DNA of 59,329 bases from assembly GCF_000337475.1 (NCBI RefSeq), contig NZ_AOIT01000010.1, forward strand, positions 182,377-241,705, read 5' to 3'. Both the position numbers and the translations under genes were made by a program. The notes under the pieces are model-generated. The model saw only the letters and a list, made by a program, of their open reading frames with translations, was not told the DNA's origin and did no database searches. How positions within the stretch are numbered: the first letter of the stretch is position 1; the number at the start of each line of letters is the position of its first letter. The stretch comes from Natrinema limicola JCM 13563. GTDB lineage: Archaea > Halobacteriota > Halobacteria > Halobacteriales > Natrialbaceae. Below, one piece after another: positions 7,230-16,589 of the stretch.

Positions 7230-8420
7230 TTACTTCTCGATAATACTCTCGTCGACGGCTTCGCCGAAGTGCCGTGCCGTATCCTCGTAGTACAGCAGGA
7301 TCTCGTCGCCGGCTTCCAGTTCCGTCACTGCCTTGCGGCCCTCTTTGGCAGCAACTTTGATCGTCTCGGCGTTCTGGAGTAGCGTCTCGACCCGGTCGCC
7401 GTTTTCGGTCTCGAGGGCGACCCGGAACATCGGCCGCTGTTCGATCTTGACCCGGCCGACGATGGCCTCGCGGGTGTTGCCGTCGGTGTCGACGACCTGT
7501 ACCTCATCGCCGCTTTGCAGTCCTGCGAGGTACTTCGTCCCGCCGCCGGGCGTGCGGACGTAAGCGTGGACTGCACCTGCGTTGACCCGGAAGGGACGCG
7601 AGGCGACGTACGGCGATTCGGCCGTTTCCGCGTGAACGAAGACCAGCCCGCGACTCATCGAGCCGACGAGCATTCCCTCGTCGTGCTCGAGCAGACTGCC
7701 GGTATCGACACAGACCCGGTCGGCGCTGCCCGCGCGCTCGACGTCGAGGACTTCGGCGTATTCCAGATCGAGGCTCTCGCGGGCGGCCTCGTCGCGGACC
7801 TCGACCGTCTTGCGGATCTCGTCGGGATCGTCCGAGTCGAGCAAGACGGCGTCGGAGCCGATTTCGAGTGTCTCGAAGGCCGTTTTCGCTTCCTCGGCGC
7901 TGGTGACGCCTGCGACGAGGTCGGTCTCCTCGCCGATACGGGCGATCAGGTTCTCGAGTGGGATGATCGTCCAGTCCTCGCCGACGACGATCGTGTAGTC
8001 GGCTTCCTCGGCGGCGGTCTCGGCGAAGTGCTCGTACTCCTTGCTGAGAATTCGGACGTACGCGCCGCGATCGAGGTCGCCGTCGCGACGCAGCGTCGAG
8101 AGGTCCGCCGAGCCCGAAAAGTCCTCCGGCAGGTCGATCGTCGCGTCACCCTCGCCGTCCTTGCCGACGACGATGGCGTCGGCCTGTGTGGACGGCTCGT
8201 CATCGCTCTCGGCGTCGTCGATGTCGTCGACCAGCGTTACGTCGCCGTCGGTCCGGAACGCCGCGACGTTGATGTCGCCGAGTTCGCGGACGCGCTCGAC
8301 ATCGTCTTCGTCGACCAGTACCCAGTCTGCACCCGCCTCGAGCGCGGCGGTGATCCGTGCCCGGCGGTCGTCCCAGTCGCCGACGGTGTCGTCGGCTTTT
8401 ACCCAGACAGTTCGCGTCAT
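7230..8420 (-). CDS. aroB': 3-dehydroquinate synthase II (AroB')
   Basis: This 396-residue protein begins MTRTVWVKADDTVGDWDDR at 8420; the longer frame from 8591 adds an unconserved leader. It has hallmark stretches of the archaeal enzyme (VVGEDWTIIPLENLIA, GSMSRGLVFVHAET, FRVNAGAVHAYV, TPGGGTKYL). It uses NAD to deaminate and cyclise 2-amino-3,7-dideoxy-D-threo-hept-6-ulosonate to 3-dehydroquinate, replacing DAHP synthase/AroB. Its substrate is made by the product of the gene at 13503-14297, and its product feeds AroD encoded at 5858-6532. An acidic insertion at about 120-135 is typical halophile decoration. Confidence 0.93.
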   Translation of the reverse strand: MTRTVWVKADDTVGDWDDRRARITAALEAGADWVLVDEDDVERVRELGDINVAAFRTDGDVTLVDDIDDAESDDEPSTQADAIVVGKDGEGDATIDLPEDFSGSADLSTLRRDGDLDRGAYVRILSKEYEHFAETAAEEADYTIVVGEDWTIIPLENLIARIGEETDLVAGVTSAEEAKTAFETLEIGSDAVLLDSDDPDEIRKTVEVRDEAARESLDLEYAEVLDVERAGSADRVCVDTGSLLEHDEGMLVGSMSRGLVFVHAETAESPYVASRPFRVNAGAVHAYVRTPGGGTKYLAGLQSGDEVQVVDTDGNTREAIVGRVKIEQRPMFRVALETENGDRVETLLQNAETIKVAAKEGRKAVTELEAGDEILLYYEDTARHFGEAVDESIIEK

Positions 8421-8736
8421 AAATCGACTCTCGAAGGGAACCGGCTTGAACGTGGCGAATCGGGCAGGGAAGGCGAGTGTTCGACAGCCTTCGGCAGCGG
8501 ATACCCGCAGAGCAGGCGTCGGTCGAGCGTCACAGACGGCCGCCGAATCACTGGCTGTGGAATTGCCGTCTCGGCTCGAGTCGAACCCCATCCGACCAAC
8601 CGGCGCGTTTCAGCCAGCCGGACGGACTGTTGTCGGGGCTTTCGAGGTGTTCTCGATGGCGCTGACGATAGCAGCGACGAATCAGTCATATCGTCGGCGA
8701 AACGTTGAGAACGCCCGCGCTCTTACACCAGCATAG
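8421..8736. other. Intergenic region between divergent aroB' and HAD genes
   Basis: These 316 bp separate two divergent start codons and must contain both promoters. No clear TATA box, palindrome or small gene stands out. Short frames here have no halophile-like composition. Confidence 0.4.
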
Positions 8737-9411
8737 ATGGCCGCCTACGACGCGATCTGTTTCGATCTCGACAGTACGCTCTGTAAGCCGACCCAGGACG
8801 CCGCCGACGTGCTCGAGTCAACGTTCGAGCGGGCCGGCCACGAGCAGTTCTGTACGCCGGCAGCGCTTCGGGCTGCAGTCCCCGACCTGCCGACCGCCGA
8901 GACGGATCGCGAGTTCTACGAACACCTCTTCGCCGAAGTCGCAGCCCGATCTGGTGTCGAGACAGAGATCGCATCGACACTCGCCGCGGAGTATCTCGAG
9001 GTTCGGGATCCAACCGCCGTCGAGTTCCGCCCCGGCGCACAAACCGCACTCGAGCATGCCCGCGATCGAGGACAGGTCGGCCTCATCACGAACGGTGGTC
9101 GGCCGACACAGACCCAGAAGCTCCAGACGCTGGGTATCGAGGACGCCTTCGACGTGCGGGTGTTTACGGAGCCAAGCGCCGGCATCCATCCCAAACCCAG
9201 CACGGCACCGTTCGAACACGCGCTAGCCGAACTCGAGGTTGCCCCCGACGCGGCGATCCACGTCGGTGACTCACTCCACGCCGACGTCGCCGGCGCGAAC
9301 GCGATGGGACTCGATTCGGCCTGGCTTGATCTCGGCCGCGACGACGGCCCCGGCGATCACGCGCCGACCTACGAACTCGCGTCGCTCGAGACGCTCGAGA
9401 CGATCGTCTAA
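8737..9411 (+). CDS. HAD-superfamily hydrolase
   Basis: This 224-residue HAD phosphatase has motif I CFDLDSTLCKP, motif II LITNGG, a Lys in HPKPST (motif III) and HVGDSLHADVAGANAMG (motif IV). The helical cap between motifs I and II is of C1 type. It resembles haloacid-dehalogenase/phosphoglycolate-phosphatase-like enzymes. The substrate is unknown. It is a single gene convergent with the 177-residue unknown gene. Confidence 0.85.
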   Translation: MAAYDAICFDLDSTLCKPTQDAADVLESTFERAGHEQFCTPAALRAAVPDLPTAETDREFYEHLFAEVAARSGVETEIASTLAAEYLEVRDPTAVEFRPGAQTALEHARDRGQVGLITNGGRPTQTQKLQTLGIEDAFDVRVFTEPSAGIHPKPSTAPFEHALAELEVAPDAAIHVGDSLHADVAGANAMGLDSAWLDLGRDDGPGDHAPTYELASLETLETIV

Positions 9412-9444
9412 GCCACCGGAGACAGAGCCGTTTGCGGGGTTCCG

Positions 9445-9978
9445 TTATTGGTCAGGCAAGATATCAGTGTGGACCAGTGCACGGTACTGGGTATCGGTTC
9501 CAGCCTCGAGCCGCTTGAGCAGCGCCGCCGCCTCTGAGAAGGTCTCGGGGAGTTCGAACGGATCCTCGCCGTCTTCGTCACGTTGCTTGCAGAACTTGAC
9601 GAACGCCAGCAGATTCTCGTAGGCACCCACGCGGGCGTAGACGACGCCGATGTCCTGGTCGACTGCGTCCTGCCAGGTGTCGATTATGGGCTCGACTGCC
9701 TGCCGGGGGCTGGACAGCTGCTCGGCCAGTTCCTCGGCGTCGACCTCTCCCTCACCGACCATCCCGTCGAAGACTGACTGGAGGTCGTCGCTGGTGTCTG
9801 CAAGCGGCGGCGCGTCCGCTTCGGCTGCAACCAGTTCGGCGAACGCCTCGAGTTCGTCGCGCCGGACTGCGACGGGATAGACGAAGTCGTGTGTCTCCTT
9901 CGGGAGCGTGTACGATTGCCCTTCGATACCCTGTTCCCCAGGTCGCGTCTTGCCCAGCATCTGCTCGAGTATTCCCAT
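9445..9978 (-). CDS. Conserved-looking acidic protein of unknown function
   Basis: I do not recognise the family. The 177-residue product is soluble, acidic and helical, with an N-terminal MGILEQMLGK helix and no cysteines except one in FVKFCKQRD. It has no transmembrane segment and no metal or nucleotide motif. Residues 65-100 (FDGMVGEGEVDAEELAEQL) look like a helical bundle. Codon use and acidity match neighbouring real genes, and nothing competes on the other strand. It is transcribed alone between a convergent HAD gene and the SprT-like gene. Confidence 0.7.
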   Translation of the reverse strand: MGILEQMLGKTRPGEQGIEGQSYTLPKETHDFVYPVAVRRDELEAFAELVAAEADAPPLADTSDDLQSVFDGMVGEGEVDAEELAEQLSSPRQAVEPIIDTWQDAVDQDIGVVYARVGAYENLLAFVKFCKQRDEDGEDPFELPETFSEAAALLKRLEAGTDTQYRALVHTDILPDQ

Positions 9979-10107
9979 ACCAGAAACAGGTGTCGTAAGG
10001 CGAATAAGTGTTCCGTGGTCAACTCGATACGTCTTCGATTATGATCAGTCTTCGGTGAGAACTCGAGGTGCTGTCGACGATCGAAACGGGCTGGCTCGTG
10101 TATCGTG

Positions 10108-10680
10108 CTACCAGTCGTCGCCGAGTGCCGCCTTCGCGCCGCCGTAGCCGCTTGCAGTCGTCCACGTCCGGCCGCTTTTGGTGTGTTCGACCTCGTAAGC
10201 TCCGCCGCAGCCACCACAGCGGTACTGGTCGGGCGATTTCACCGGCTTCGATGCCCGGTGGCGCTTCGCACACCAGTCACAGCTACCCGCGAGACAGCGG
10301 AGAACGTATCGCGGCTCGGCGAACGCATCGCAGTAACGCGGGGCCGCGAGCGCCCCAGCCCGTTTACGAAACCGGTCGCCGTGACCGGACTCGCCGAACT
10401 GCTGGAACTCCCAGGCGTGAACGAGTTCGTGGCGGACAATCCCTGCGAACGTGGACCAGTCGTATCGTTCGTAGGCCCGTCGTGCGAGGACGATCGTCGC
10501 CACCTCGCGATCGGCATGCCACTGACACGCACCAGCTCGGCGGCGCGCTCGCGCTGATACTTCCCACTCGAGGGCCGACAGGTCAACCGCCAGCTCGTGT
10601 TCGTCGACGACCTCACGGGCGTGAATCCGCGCGCGGGCGACGATTTCGTCTGCAAGCGTGTATTCCTCGCCGTCGGTCAC
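10108..10680 (-). CDS. SprT-like zinc metalloprotein
   Basis: This 190-residue protein carries the zinc-protease motif HELVH (His84, Glu85, His88) in VRHELVHAWEFQ, with a third ligand candidate His100 in GHGDRFRKRA. A C-terminal zinc ribbon with CDWC and CGGC knuckles follows. This is the SprT/Spartan layout. Spartan cleaves DNA-protein crosslinks in eukaryotes; the archaeal role is inferred to be DNA repair or stress. It is a single leftward gene, divergent from the cation exporter. Confidence 0.88.
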   Translation of the reverse strand: MTDGEEYTLADEIVARARIHAREVVDEHELAVDLSALEWEVSARARRRAGACQWHADREVATIVLARRAYERYDWSTFAGIVRHELVHAWEFQQFGESGHGDRFRKRAGALAAPRYCDAFAEPRYVLRCLAGSCDWCAKRHRASKPVKSPDQYRCGGCGGAYEVEHTKSGRTWTTASGYGGAKAALGDDW

Positions 10681-10779
10681 GGACTCGAGAAGGGAGACTG
10701 GTTCCGAAATTCTTCCGATGGGTCGACCACTCCGGGCGGTCGACAGCCCAGCCGTCGACAGGTTAGTAACTTAGCCAGA

Positions 10780-10796
10780 TAATCTTGTTAAGATTA
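10780..10796. promoter_or_regulatory. Perfect 17-nt palindrome upstream of the CDF metal exporter
   Basis: TAATCTT-GTT-AAGATTA is symmetric over 17 bases and ends 64 bp upstream of the exporter ATG, ahead of a TATA-like TTAATAAAT at about 10827-10835. AT-rich palindromes of this length are typical operators of dimeric regulators. A metal-responsive regulator (DtxR/SirR or ArsR type) is the natural guess. It could instead serve the divergent SprT gene, whose start is 100 bp away. Confidence 0.5.
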
Positions 10797-10860
10797 CTAG
10801 CCTAAACGCCGCTTAATAGCAGCTGAATTAATAAATAGAACGATCCGAGTTCGAACTACG

Positions 10861-11814
10861 ATGAGTCACACCGAGTCGGCGCACACCCACGACTCACACG
10901 ACGGTCACACTCACGATCACGGTGGACACGGCCACGGTGGCGAGTCGACCAGCAGCCGCAAACTCGCCGCCGTCTCGCTGATCAACGTCGTCGGCTTTCT
11001 CGTCGAACTCGCCGGCGGACTGGCGTTCGGATCGGTCGCGCTCATCAGCGACGCCGTCCACATGCTGTTCGATGCACTCGCGTACGTGATGGCCTTCGCT
11101 GCCTCCTACGTCGCCGAACACTACGGCGAGGACGAGCGCTGGTCGTACGGCCTCCACCGCCTCGAGCCGTTCGCCGCCTTCCTCAACGGTCTTCTCCTCC
11201 TCCCGATGGTCGCCGTTATCCTCTGGGAGTCCTCCCAGCGATTTCTCGAACCTGTCGCCATCGGAACTGGGCCGACGATTGCTATCGCCTTCGGTGGCTT
11301 GCTGGTCAATATCGGGTCCGTATACGTCCTCCACGGCGACGCGATGAGCCTCAACGAGAAGGGTGCGTTCTACCACCTGCTTGGCGACGCCGGCGGCTCA
11401 GTCGCCGTTATCGTCTCCGTGGTGGCGATCGAGCTGACCGGGATCCGTGTCATCGACCCGATCACCGCGGCGCTGATCGCGGTCGTCGTGGCCTGGTCGG
11501 CAGCCACCGTGTTGCGCGGCAGCGGCGAGATCTTCTTCCTCAAGACGCCTCTCGAGAGCGAGGAGATCCGGTCGCATATCCGCGAGATCGACGGCGTCGA
11601 GGCGGTCGACGACTTCCACGCCTGGCAGATCTGCAGTCAGATCACGGTCGCGACGGTCCACGTCGAAACGGACGTCGAGACGATGATCGCAGCGGAGTCG
11701 GTCACGCGCCGTATCCACGACGAACTCGCCGGCCACGGCGTCGATCACGCCACCGTCGAACTCTCGCCGCACTATGACGATCGCGATATCCATCTGGATA
11801 CGCACTGTCACTGA
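10861..11814 (+). CDS. Cation diffusion facilitator (zinc/cobalt exporter, CzcD/ZitB-like)
   Basis: This 317-residue protein starts with a His-rich, probably metal-binding tail (residues 8-26). Six membrane segments follow, between about residues 36 and 215. The transport-site motif is ISDAVHMLFDAL (Asp64, His67, Asp71) in TM2, with a second site at HLLGDAGGS in TM5. The C-terminal cytoplasmic domain (~225-317) is the dimeric CDF metal sensor. CDF proteins export Zn2+ or Co2+ against H+. HxxxD pairs of this kind usually indicate zinc. Regulation is probably by metal via the palindrome at 10780-10796. Confidence 0.92.
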   Translation: MSHTESAHTHDSHDGHTHDHGGHGHGGESTSSRKLAAVSLINVVGFLVELAGGLAFGSVALISDAVHMLFDALAYVMAFAASYVAEHYGEDERWSYGLHRLEPFAAFLNGLLLLPMVAVILWESSQRFLEPVAIGTGPTIAIAFGGLLVNIGSVYVLHGDAMSLNEKGAFYHLLGDAGGSVAVIVSVVAIELTGIRVIDPITAALIAVVVAWSAATVLRGSGEIFFLKTPLESEEIRSHIREIDGVEAVDDFHAWQICSQITVATVHVETDVETMIAAESVTRRIHDELAGHGVDHATVELSPHYDDRDIHLDTHCH

Positions 11815-11892
11815 CCGATCCGGCGATTTGGGCCACAGCGTGTCTCGAGCGAGCCTCCATCAGTCGGATCTCGAGCGACCGAGCACCCCGAC

Positions 11893-11898
11893 TTTTAT
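11893..11898 (+). promoter_or_regulatory. TATA box of the amidase gene
   Basis: TTTTAT is 25-30 nt upstream of the ATG at 11923, the spacing expected for a leaderless haloarchaeal transcript. Confidence 0.5.
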
Positions 11899-11922
11899 CG
11901 TCTCGAACCAGTTCGATAGTTT

Positions 11923-13368
11923 ATGGCAACTGACACCATGTTGTCGGCACGAGAGCTCGCGGACGCGATCCGACGCGGAGAGCGGTCCTCGCTAGAACTC
12001 GTCGAGACCGTCCTCGAGCGGATCGAGACGACGACTCGCGACCTGAACGCCTACGTGACGGTCATCGCGGATTCTGCCCGAGAGCGTGCCCGCGAGGCCG
12101 ACCGCGCGGCGGCAGCCGACGAGGATCTCGGCCCACTGCATGGGGTCCCGGTCGCGATCAAGGATCTCCGGGATCGGAAGACAGGGGTCCGGAACACGAT
12201 GGGGCTAGCTCCACTGTCCGATCACGTCGCCAGCACGGACTCGATCACTGTCGAGCGACTCGAGGCGGCCGGGGCGGTGATCGTCGGCACCACCAACACG
12301 CCGGCGCTTGCCCACACGATCAAGACCGACAACCGTCTCGTTGGCGCGACGGCGACGCCGTTCGACCTCGAGCGGTCGGCCGGCGGCTCCTCCGGTGGCT
12401 CCGCGGCGGCGGTTGCGGCCGGCCTCGCGACGTTCGCTACCGGCTCGGACATCGGCGGCTCCCTTCGGGTGCCGGCCTCGTGCTGTCACGTCGTCGGCCT
12501 CAAACCCACCTTCGGACGCGTGCCGTCCGACTCCCGGCTTGATTCTTTTGGTACGCACACCCCGTTCATGGTCGGCGGCCCGATCGGGCGGTCGACCGAA
12601 GACGTCGCGCTTGCGTTCGATATCCTCTCGGGACAGGACGACCGCGATCCGTTCAGCGTGCCGGACGGTGACGACGTGCTCCCGGCGACGGATCGGTCGG
12701 CCGAGGACCTCTCCGTTTGCTATAGTCCGAATCTGGACTTCCAGCCCGTCGACCCGACCGTCCGCGCGATCGTCGGCGACGCCGTCGACGACCTCGCGGC
12801 AGCGGGCGTGGCCGTCACCGATGTCGACGTCTCGCTGCCGGACTACGAACCGCTGCGATCGGCGTATTACACGCAGGTCGGCGGCTATTTCGCTGCGCTC
12901 GCGGCCCGAGTCGAGGAGCGATTCGGGATCGATCTCGAGACCGCTGACGTCGAGGAAACACTTCTGTCGACGATCGCGCTGGCAGACGACACGAGCGCGG
13001 TCGACGAACGGCTCGCAAACGGCCCTCGAACGCAGGCCTACGATGCGATCGAGGACGCGCTGGCCGGCCACGACGCGCTCGTGACGCCGACGCTTACCGT
13101 TCCGCCGTACGGCAAACGGCTGGCCGATCGGTACCCGACGGAGATCGACGGACAGGCCGTCGACGGAATTCCGACCGATGCGATGCTCACCTGGATATTC
13201 AATCTGACCGGCCATCCAGTCGCGTCGGTCCCTGCAGGCCTTACAGACGATGGTCTGCCGATCGGCCTGCAGATCGTCGGTCGCCGGTACGCGGAGGCGG
13301 ACGTGCTCGCGGTTGCTGGGGCCCTCGAGCGGGCGCGGCCGTGGACGGCGCACTATCCGCCTTACTGA
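11923..13368 (+). CDS. Amidase (amidase-signature family)
   Basis: This 481-residue enzyme has the amidase-signature triad: Lys80 in PVAIKD, a cis-Ser in RSAGGSSGGSAAA (about 156-157), and nucleophile Ser180 in GSDIGGSLRVPAS. It hydrolyses amides; the acyl substrate is not evident. GatA of the Glu-tRNA amidotransferase belongs to the same family, but no gatB or gatC is adjacent and the length and C-terminus fit a stand-alone amidase. A TATA box lies at 11893. It is convergent with the ADH synthase gene, with a dispersed palindromic repeat between them. Confidence 0.88.
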   Translation: MATDTMLSARELADAIRRGERSSLELVETVLERIETTTRDLNAYVTVIADSARERAREADRAAAADEDLGPLHGVPVAIKDLRDRKTGVRNTMGLAPLSDHVASTDSITVERLEAAGAVIVGTTNTPALAHTIKTDNRLVGATATPFDLERSAGGSSGGSAAAVAAGLATFATGSDIGGSLRVPASCCHVVGLKPTFGRVPSDSRLDSFGTHTPFMVGGPIGRSTEDVALAFDILSGQDDRDPFSVPDGDDVLPATDRSAEDLSVCYSPNLDFQPVDPTVRAIVGDAVDDLAAAGVAVTDVDVSLPDYEPLRSAYYTQVGGYFAALAARVEERFGIDLETADVEETLLSTIALADDTSAVDERLANGPRTQAYDAIEDALAGHDALVTPTLTVPPYGKRLADRYPTEIDGQAVDGIPTDAMLTWIFNLTGHPVASVPAGLTDDGLPIGLQIVGRRYAEADVLAVAGALERARPWTAHYPPY

Positions 13369-13422
13369 ATGGTGGTCCAAAACGGACCGATAGAGAGCCT
13401 GACGGGGAAAATCAGTCGTTCA

Positions 13423-13507
13423 TACGGACTCCTGTCAGTCATGTCCGGTGCACCCGCGACCCGTCCTGCGGGCCCACCGGGACATCGTGACAGCAGACCG
13501 TATCAGG
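13423..13507 (+). repeat. ~85-bp imperfect palindromic repeat, copy 2
   Basis: It begins TACGGACTCCTGTCAGTCAT and ends ACATCGTGACAGCAGACCGT, and the ends are near-complementary. It closely matches 44920-45005. It lies between the convergent amidase and ADH synthase genes and reaches the stop codon of the latter. Confidence 0.8.
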
Positions 13508-14297
13508 CCTCGAGTGCGAGTCCCGCTTCGGCCAGCGCATCCTCAGTCGAGAGATCGTCGTGGACGACGCCGGCGACCGCGCGGGCGATCGCTTCGGGGT
13601 CTTCGTGCTGGAAGATCGAACGTCCCATCGAGACACCGGCACCGCCGGCGTCCATCACGCCGCGGACCATCTCGATGGTCTCGCGGTCGGTTCCCTTCGA
13701 ACCGCCGGCGATGACCACCGGCAGCCGGGTCGATTCGACGACGTGCTGGAAGCTGTCGGCGTCGCCGCTGTAGCCCGTTTTGACGATGTCGGCACCCAGT
13801 TCTTCGGCGAGGCGGACTGCGTGGCCGAGCGCTTCGGGGTCTTCGGGGTCGACGCCCGGACCACGAGCGTAGGCCATCGCGAGCACTGGCATTCCGAACC
13901 GCTGGGCCTGTTCGGTGACCTCCGAGAGCTGGGTGAGCTGGTCGGGCTCGTGGTCCGAGCCGACGTTGATGTGGAAGGAAACGGCGTCAGCACCGACCCG
14001 GACGGCTTCCTCGACAGTGCCGGTCATGCGCTTGTCGTTCTCGTCGGGGCCGATCGTCGTCGAGCCATTGAGATGGACGATGTAGCCCTTGCCGTTCTTG
14101 TTGTCGTGGACGCGCGGCGCGATCCCTTTCTGTGTGAGAACCGCGTCGGCACCACCGCTGGTGACACCATCGATTGTCGATTCGATATCCTTCAGTCCCT
14201 GAACGGCACCGATTGTGATGCCGTGGTCCATTGGGACGATTACGTACGATCCGTCTGTCCCGATTCGATCGAGTCGTGCGTCAGTTCCGACAGTCAT
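13503..14297 (-). CDS. aroA': 2-amino-3,7-dideoxy-D-threo-hept-6-ulosonate (ADH) synthase
   Basis: This 264-residue class I aldolase has PMDHGITIG (Asp24, His25), a conserved Tyr143 in AMAYARGPG and Schiff-base Lys173 in DIVKTGYSGD. It also has the phosphate-binding ends IAGGSKGT and GAGVSMGRSIF. It condenses a ketosugar phosphate with aspartate semialdehyde, starting the archaeal aromatic pathway. The gene follows trpA by 24 bp on the same strand, so it is probably the last gene of a trpC-trpB-trpA-aroA' operon. The product is used by dehydroquinate synthase II encoded at 7230-8420. A related fructose-bisphosphate aldolase activity cannot be fully excluded. Confidence 0.9.
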   Translation of the reverse strand: MTVGTDARLDRIGTDGSYVIVPMDHGITIGAVQGLKDIESTIDGVTSGGADAVLTQKGIAPRVHDNKNGKGYIVHLNGSTTIGPDENDKRMTGTVEEAVRVGADAVSFHINVGSDHEPDQLTQLSEVTEQAQRFGMPVLAMAYARGPGVDPEDPEALGHAVRLAEELGADIVKTGYSGDADSFQHVVESTRLPVVIAGGSKGTDRETIEMVRGVMDAGGAGVSMGRSIFQHEDPEAIARAVAGVVHDDLSTEDALAEAGLALEA

Positions 14298-14321
14298 TGC
14301 GGGAGTGTAGCAAGCTTGCAG

Positions 14322-15254
14322 TTATGGCTGTTCTGGTTCCGGTGCCACTTCGTCGGTCTCAGCGCCGCGGCGTGCGCCGCGTTTGAGTTCCGCAGCTTTG
14401 GCCTCGAGCGCGTCGGCTGCGTCGCTTGGCTCGTCGCTCGAGGCGATCAGATCGATCAGGGCACTGCCGACGATGACGCCGTCCGCGCCAGCCTCGATGA
14501 TCTCGGCGGCGTGGTCGCCCTTGCTGACCCCGAACCCGACTGCCTTGGGCACGTTGTACGCCGAGAGTCGCGCGAGGCTGTCGTGGGTCGCCCCCGACAC
14601 GTTCGCGCGTGCACCCGTCGTTCCGAGCCGGGCCTGCACGTAGGCAAAGCCCGACACCTGGGACATGATCCGCTCGAGGCGCTCGCCCTCGGTCGTCGGC
14701 GCGACGATGAAGACGAGATCGAGCCCGTGCTTGTCACAGGCCGCACGGAGTGGTTCGGACTCCTCGGCGGGCAGGTCGGGGACGATGATCCCCGAGAGCC
14801 CGGCTTCGGCCGCGCGTTCGACAAAGGGCCGAACGTCGGGCTCATCGCCATACTGCAGGATCATGTTGTAGTAGGTCATCACCAGCAGTGGAGCCTCGGT
14901 CTCGAGATCGTCGACCAGCTCGAAAAAGGCCTGGGGGGTTGTGCCAGCATCGAGCGCGCGGTTGATCGCGGCCTGAATCGTCGGTCCCTCTGCGATCGGC
15001 TCCGAAAACGGCAGGCCGAGTTCGATCAGGTCCGCGCCGCCGCGATCTAAGGCCTCGACGTATTCCTTCGTGGCCTCGAGCGATGGGTCACCCGCGGTAA
15101 TGTAGGTGATCAGGGCGGGGTAGTTCTCGCGGATGGCTGCCTCGATGTCGCTGTCGTACTGTGCGTCGTCGCTCGCGGCTCGCCGCCCACCGCCGCTCTC
15201 CGCTCGCGTTTCTCGAGAATTGCCTTCCTTCGGGCGTCGATTCTCGTCGCTCAC
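14322..15254 (-). CDS. trpA: Tryptophan synthase alpha chain
   Basis: This 310-residue TIM-barrel protein has catalytic Glu78 in [12 protein letters not shown], an active-site Asp in VPDLPAEE, and the phosphate loops GFGVSKGDH and [10 protein letters not shown]. It splits indole-3-glycerol phosphate to indole, which is passed to TrpB. The usual Asp of PFSDP is Glu here, as in other haloarchaeal sequences. The first ~33 residues are a hydrophilic, Arg/Glu-rich extension that overlaps trpB by 4 bp (ATGA). No other start fits before the conserved barrel, so the extension may be real. It is the third gene of the trp operon. Confidence 0.95.
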   Translation of the reverse strand: MSDENRRPKEGNSRETRAESGGGRRAASDDAQYDSDIEAAIRENYPALITYITAGDPSLEATKEYVEALDRGGADLIELGLPFSEPIAEGPTIQAAINRALDAGTTPQAFFELVDDLETEAPLLVMTYYNMILQYGDEPDVRPFVERAAEAGLSGIIVPDLPAEESEPLRAACDKHGLDLVFIVAPTTEGERLERIMSQVSGFAYVQARLGTTGARANVSGATHDSLARLSAYNVPKAVGFGVSKGDHAAEIIEAGADGVIVGSALIDLIASSDEPSDAADALEAKAAELKRGARRGAETDEVAPEPEQP

Positions 15255-16564
15255 TGGTCGAACACCTCCACTTCGGGCGCGGCCGCGAGATCACGCTTCT
15301 CAGTTTCCTCGAGCACCGTCTCCAAGTCCTTGTCACCACGGCCGGAGACGTTGACGACGACGAGATCGCCGAGTTCTTCGTGTGCCTCGTCTCGCGGGCT
15401 CCGCCCGCTCGCTTCGTCCGCGGCGGTTCCCGCCGCGCGCTCGAGATAGCCGAGTGCGTGACTCGACTCGAGCGCCGGAATGATCCCCTCGAGTCGGGAG
15501 AGTCGGTGGAAGCCGTTGAGCGCCTCTTCGTCGTCGACGCTCGCGGGCGTGACACGACCGGTCTCGACGAGATGGGCAAGTTCCGGGCCGACGCCGGCGT
15601 AATCGAGTCCCGCGCTGACGCTGTGGGACTCCATGATCTGGCCCTCTGTACTCTGGAGGAGCTTCGTCATCGCGCCGTGGAGAACGCCGACGGTACCCGT
15701 CGACAGCGTCGCGGAGTTTGGCGCGAGGCCTTCGGCTTCGTCGATCTCGAGGCTCGAGCCGCCAGCCTCGACGGCGTACAGATCTACGTCGTCGTCGGGA
15801 ACGAACGCGTGGAAGGTTCCCATCGTGTTCGAGCCGCCGCCAGCGCAGGCGACGACGCTGTCGGGCAGCCGTCCGGCCTGCTCCTGGATCTGCTTGCGGG
15901 CTTCTTTTCCGATGACCGACTGGAAGTCCCGGACCATCTTCGGGAACGGATGCGGGCCGACGACTGAGCCGATCACGTAGTGGGTTCGCTCGACGGTGGT
16001 CGCCCAGTCGCGCATCGTCTCGTTGATCGCCTCTTTTAATGTGCCGCTGCCAGCCTCGACCGGGTTTACCTCGGCCCCGTTCATCCGCATCCGGTAGACG
16101 TTGGGTCGCTGGCGGTTGACGTCGGTCCGACCCATGTAGATCTCACAGGGCATGTCGAGGTGGGCCGCGGCCATCGCCGTCGCGGTGCCGTGCTGGCCCG
16201 CACCGGTTTCGGCGATGATCCGTTCTTTGCCCATGTACTTTGCGAGCAGGACCTGTCCGAGCGCGTTGTTGAGCTTGTGGGCCCCGCCGTGGACGAGGTC
16301 CTCGCGCTTGAGGTAGATCTCGCGGTCGTAGCGTTCGCTCAGCCGATCCGCGCGCTGGAGCGGCGTCGGCCGGCCGCCGAACTCCCGCATCCGCTCGCGG
16401 AACTCGTCCATGAAGCCATCCTCGTTTTCGAGGACGTAGCGTTCGTAGGCATCCTCGAGTTCCTGAACGGCCGGCATCAGCGCCTCGGGGACGTACTGGC
16501 CGCCGTACTCGCCGAACGTTCCCGTTCGACTGCTCTCTCCGTCGCGTTCGCGTTCCGTGCTCAT
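15251..16564 (-). CDS. trpB: Tryptophan synthase beta chain
   Basis: This 437-residue TrpB1-type protein begins with [14 protein letters not shown]. It has the PLP lysine in [12 protein letters not shown] (Lys97), the phosphate-binding [10 protein letters not shown], and the conserved [10 protein letters not shown]. It condenses indole with serine. Near residue 385 there is a halophile-type insertion ([20 protein letters not shown]) before the conserved [11 protein letters not shown] end. It lies 25 bp after trpC and overlaps trpA by 4 bp, indicating one transcript with translational coupling to trpA. Confidence 0.96.
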   Translation of the reverse strand: MSTERERDGESSRTGTFGEYGGQYVPEALMPAVQELEDAYERYVLENEDGFMDEFRERMREFGGRPTPLQRADRLSERYDREIYLKREDLVHGGAHKLNNALGQVLLAKYMGKERIIAETGAGQHGTATAMAAAHLDMPCEIYMGRTDVNRQRPNVYRMRMNGAEVNPVEAGSGTLKEAINETMRDWATTVERTHYVIGSVVGPHPFPKMVRDFQSVIGKEARKQIQEQAGRLPDSVVACAGGGSNTMGTFHAFVPDDDVDLYAVEAGGSSLEIDEAEGLAPNSATLSTGTVGVLHGAMTKLLQSTEGQIMESHSVSAGLDYAGVGPELAHLVETGRVTPASVDDEEALNGFHRLSRLEGIIPALESSHALGYLERAAGTAADEASGRSPRDEAHEELGDLVVVNVSGRGDKDLETVLEETEKRDLAAAPEVEVFDQ

Positions 16565-16589
16565 ATCTAACTGTCTCCGTCGTTGTTGC

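Noticed and set aside
12205-13380. 391-codon minus-strand frame opposite the amidase
   Set aside because: It is a shadow of the amidase gene. Its Arg-rich composition is unlike haloarchaeal proteins.
13560-15050. 496-codon plus-strand frame across ADH synthase and trpA
   Set aside because: It is the mirror of two well-identified enzymes on the minus strand and crosses their operon boundary. It has no recognisable motif.
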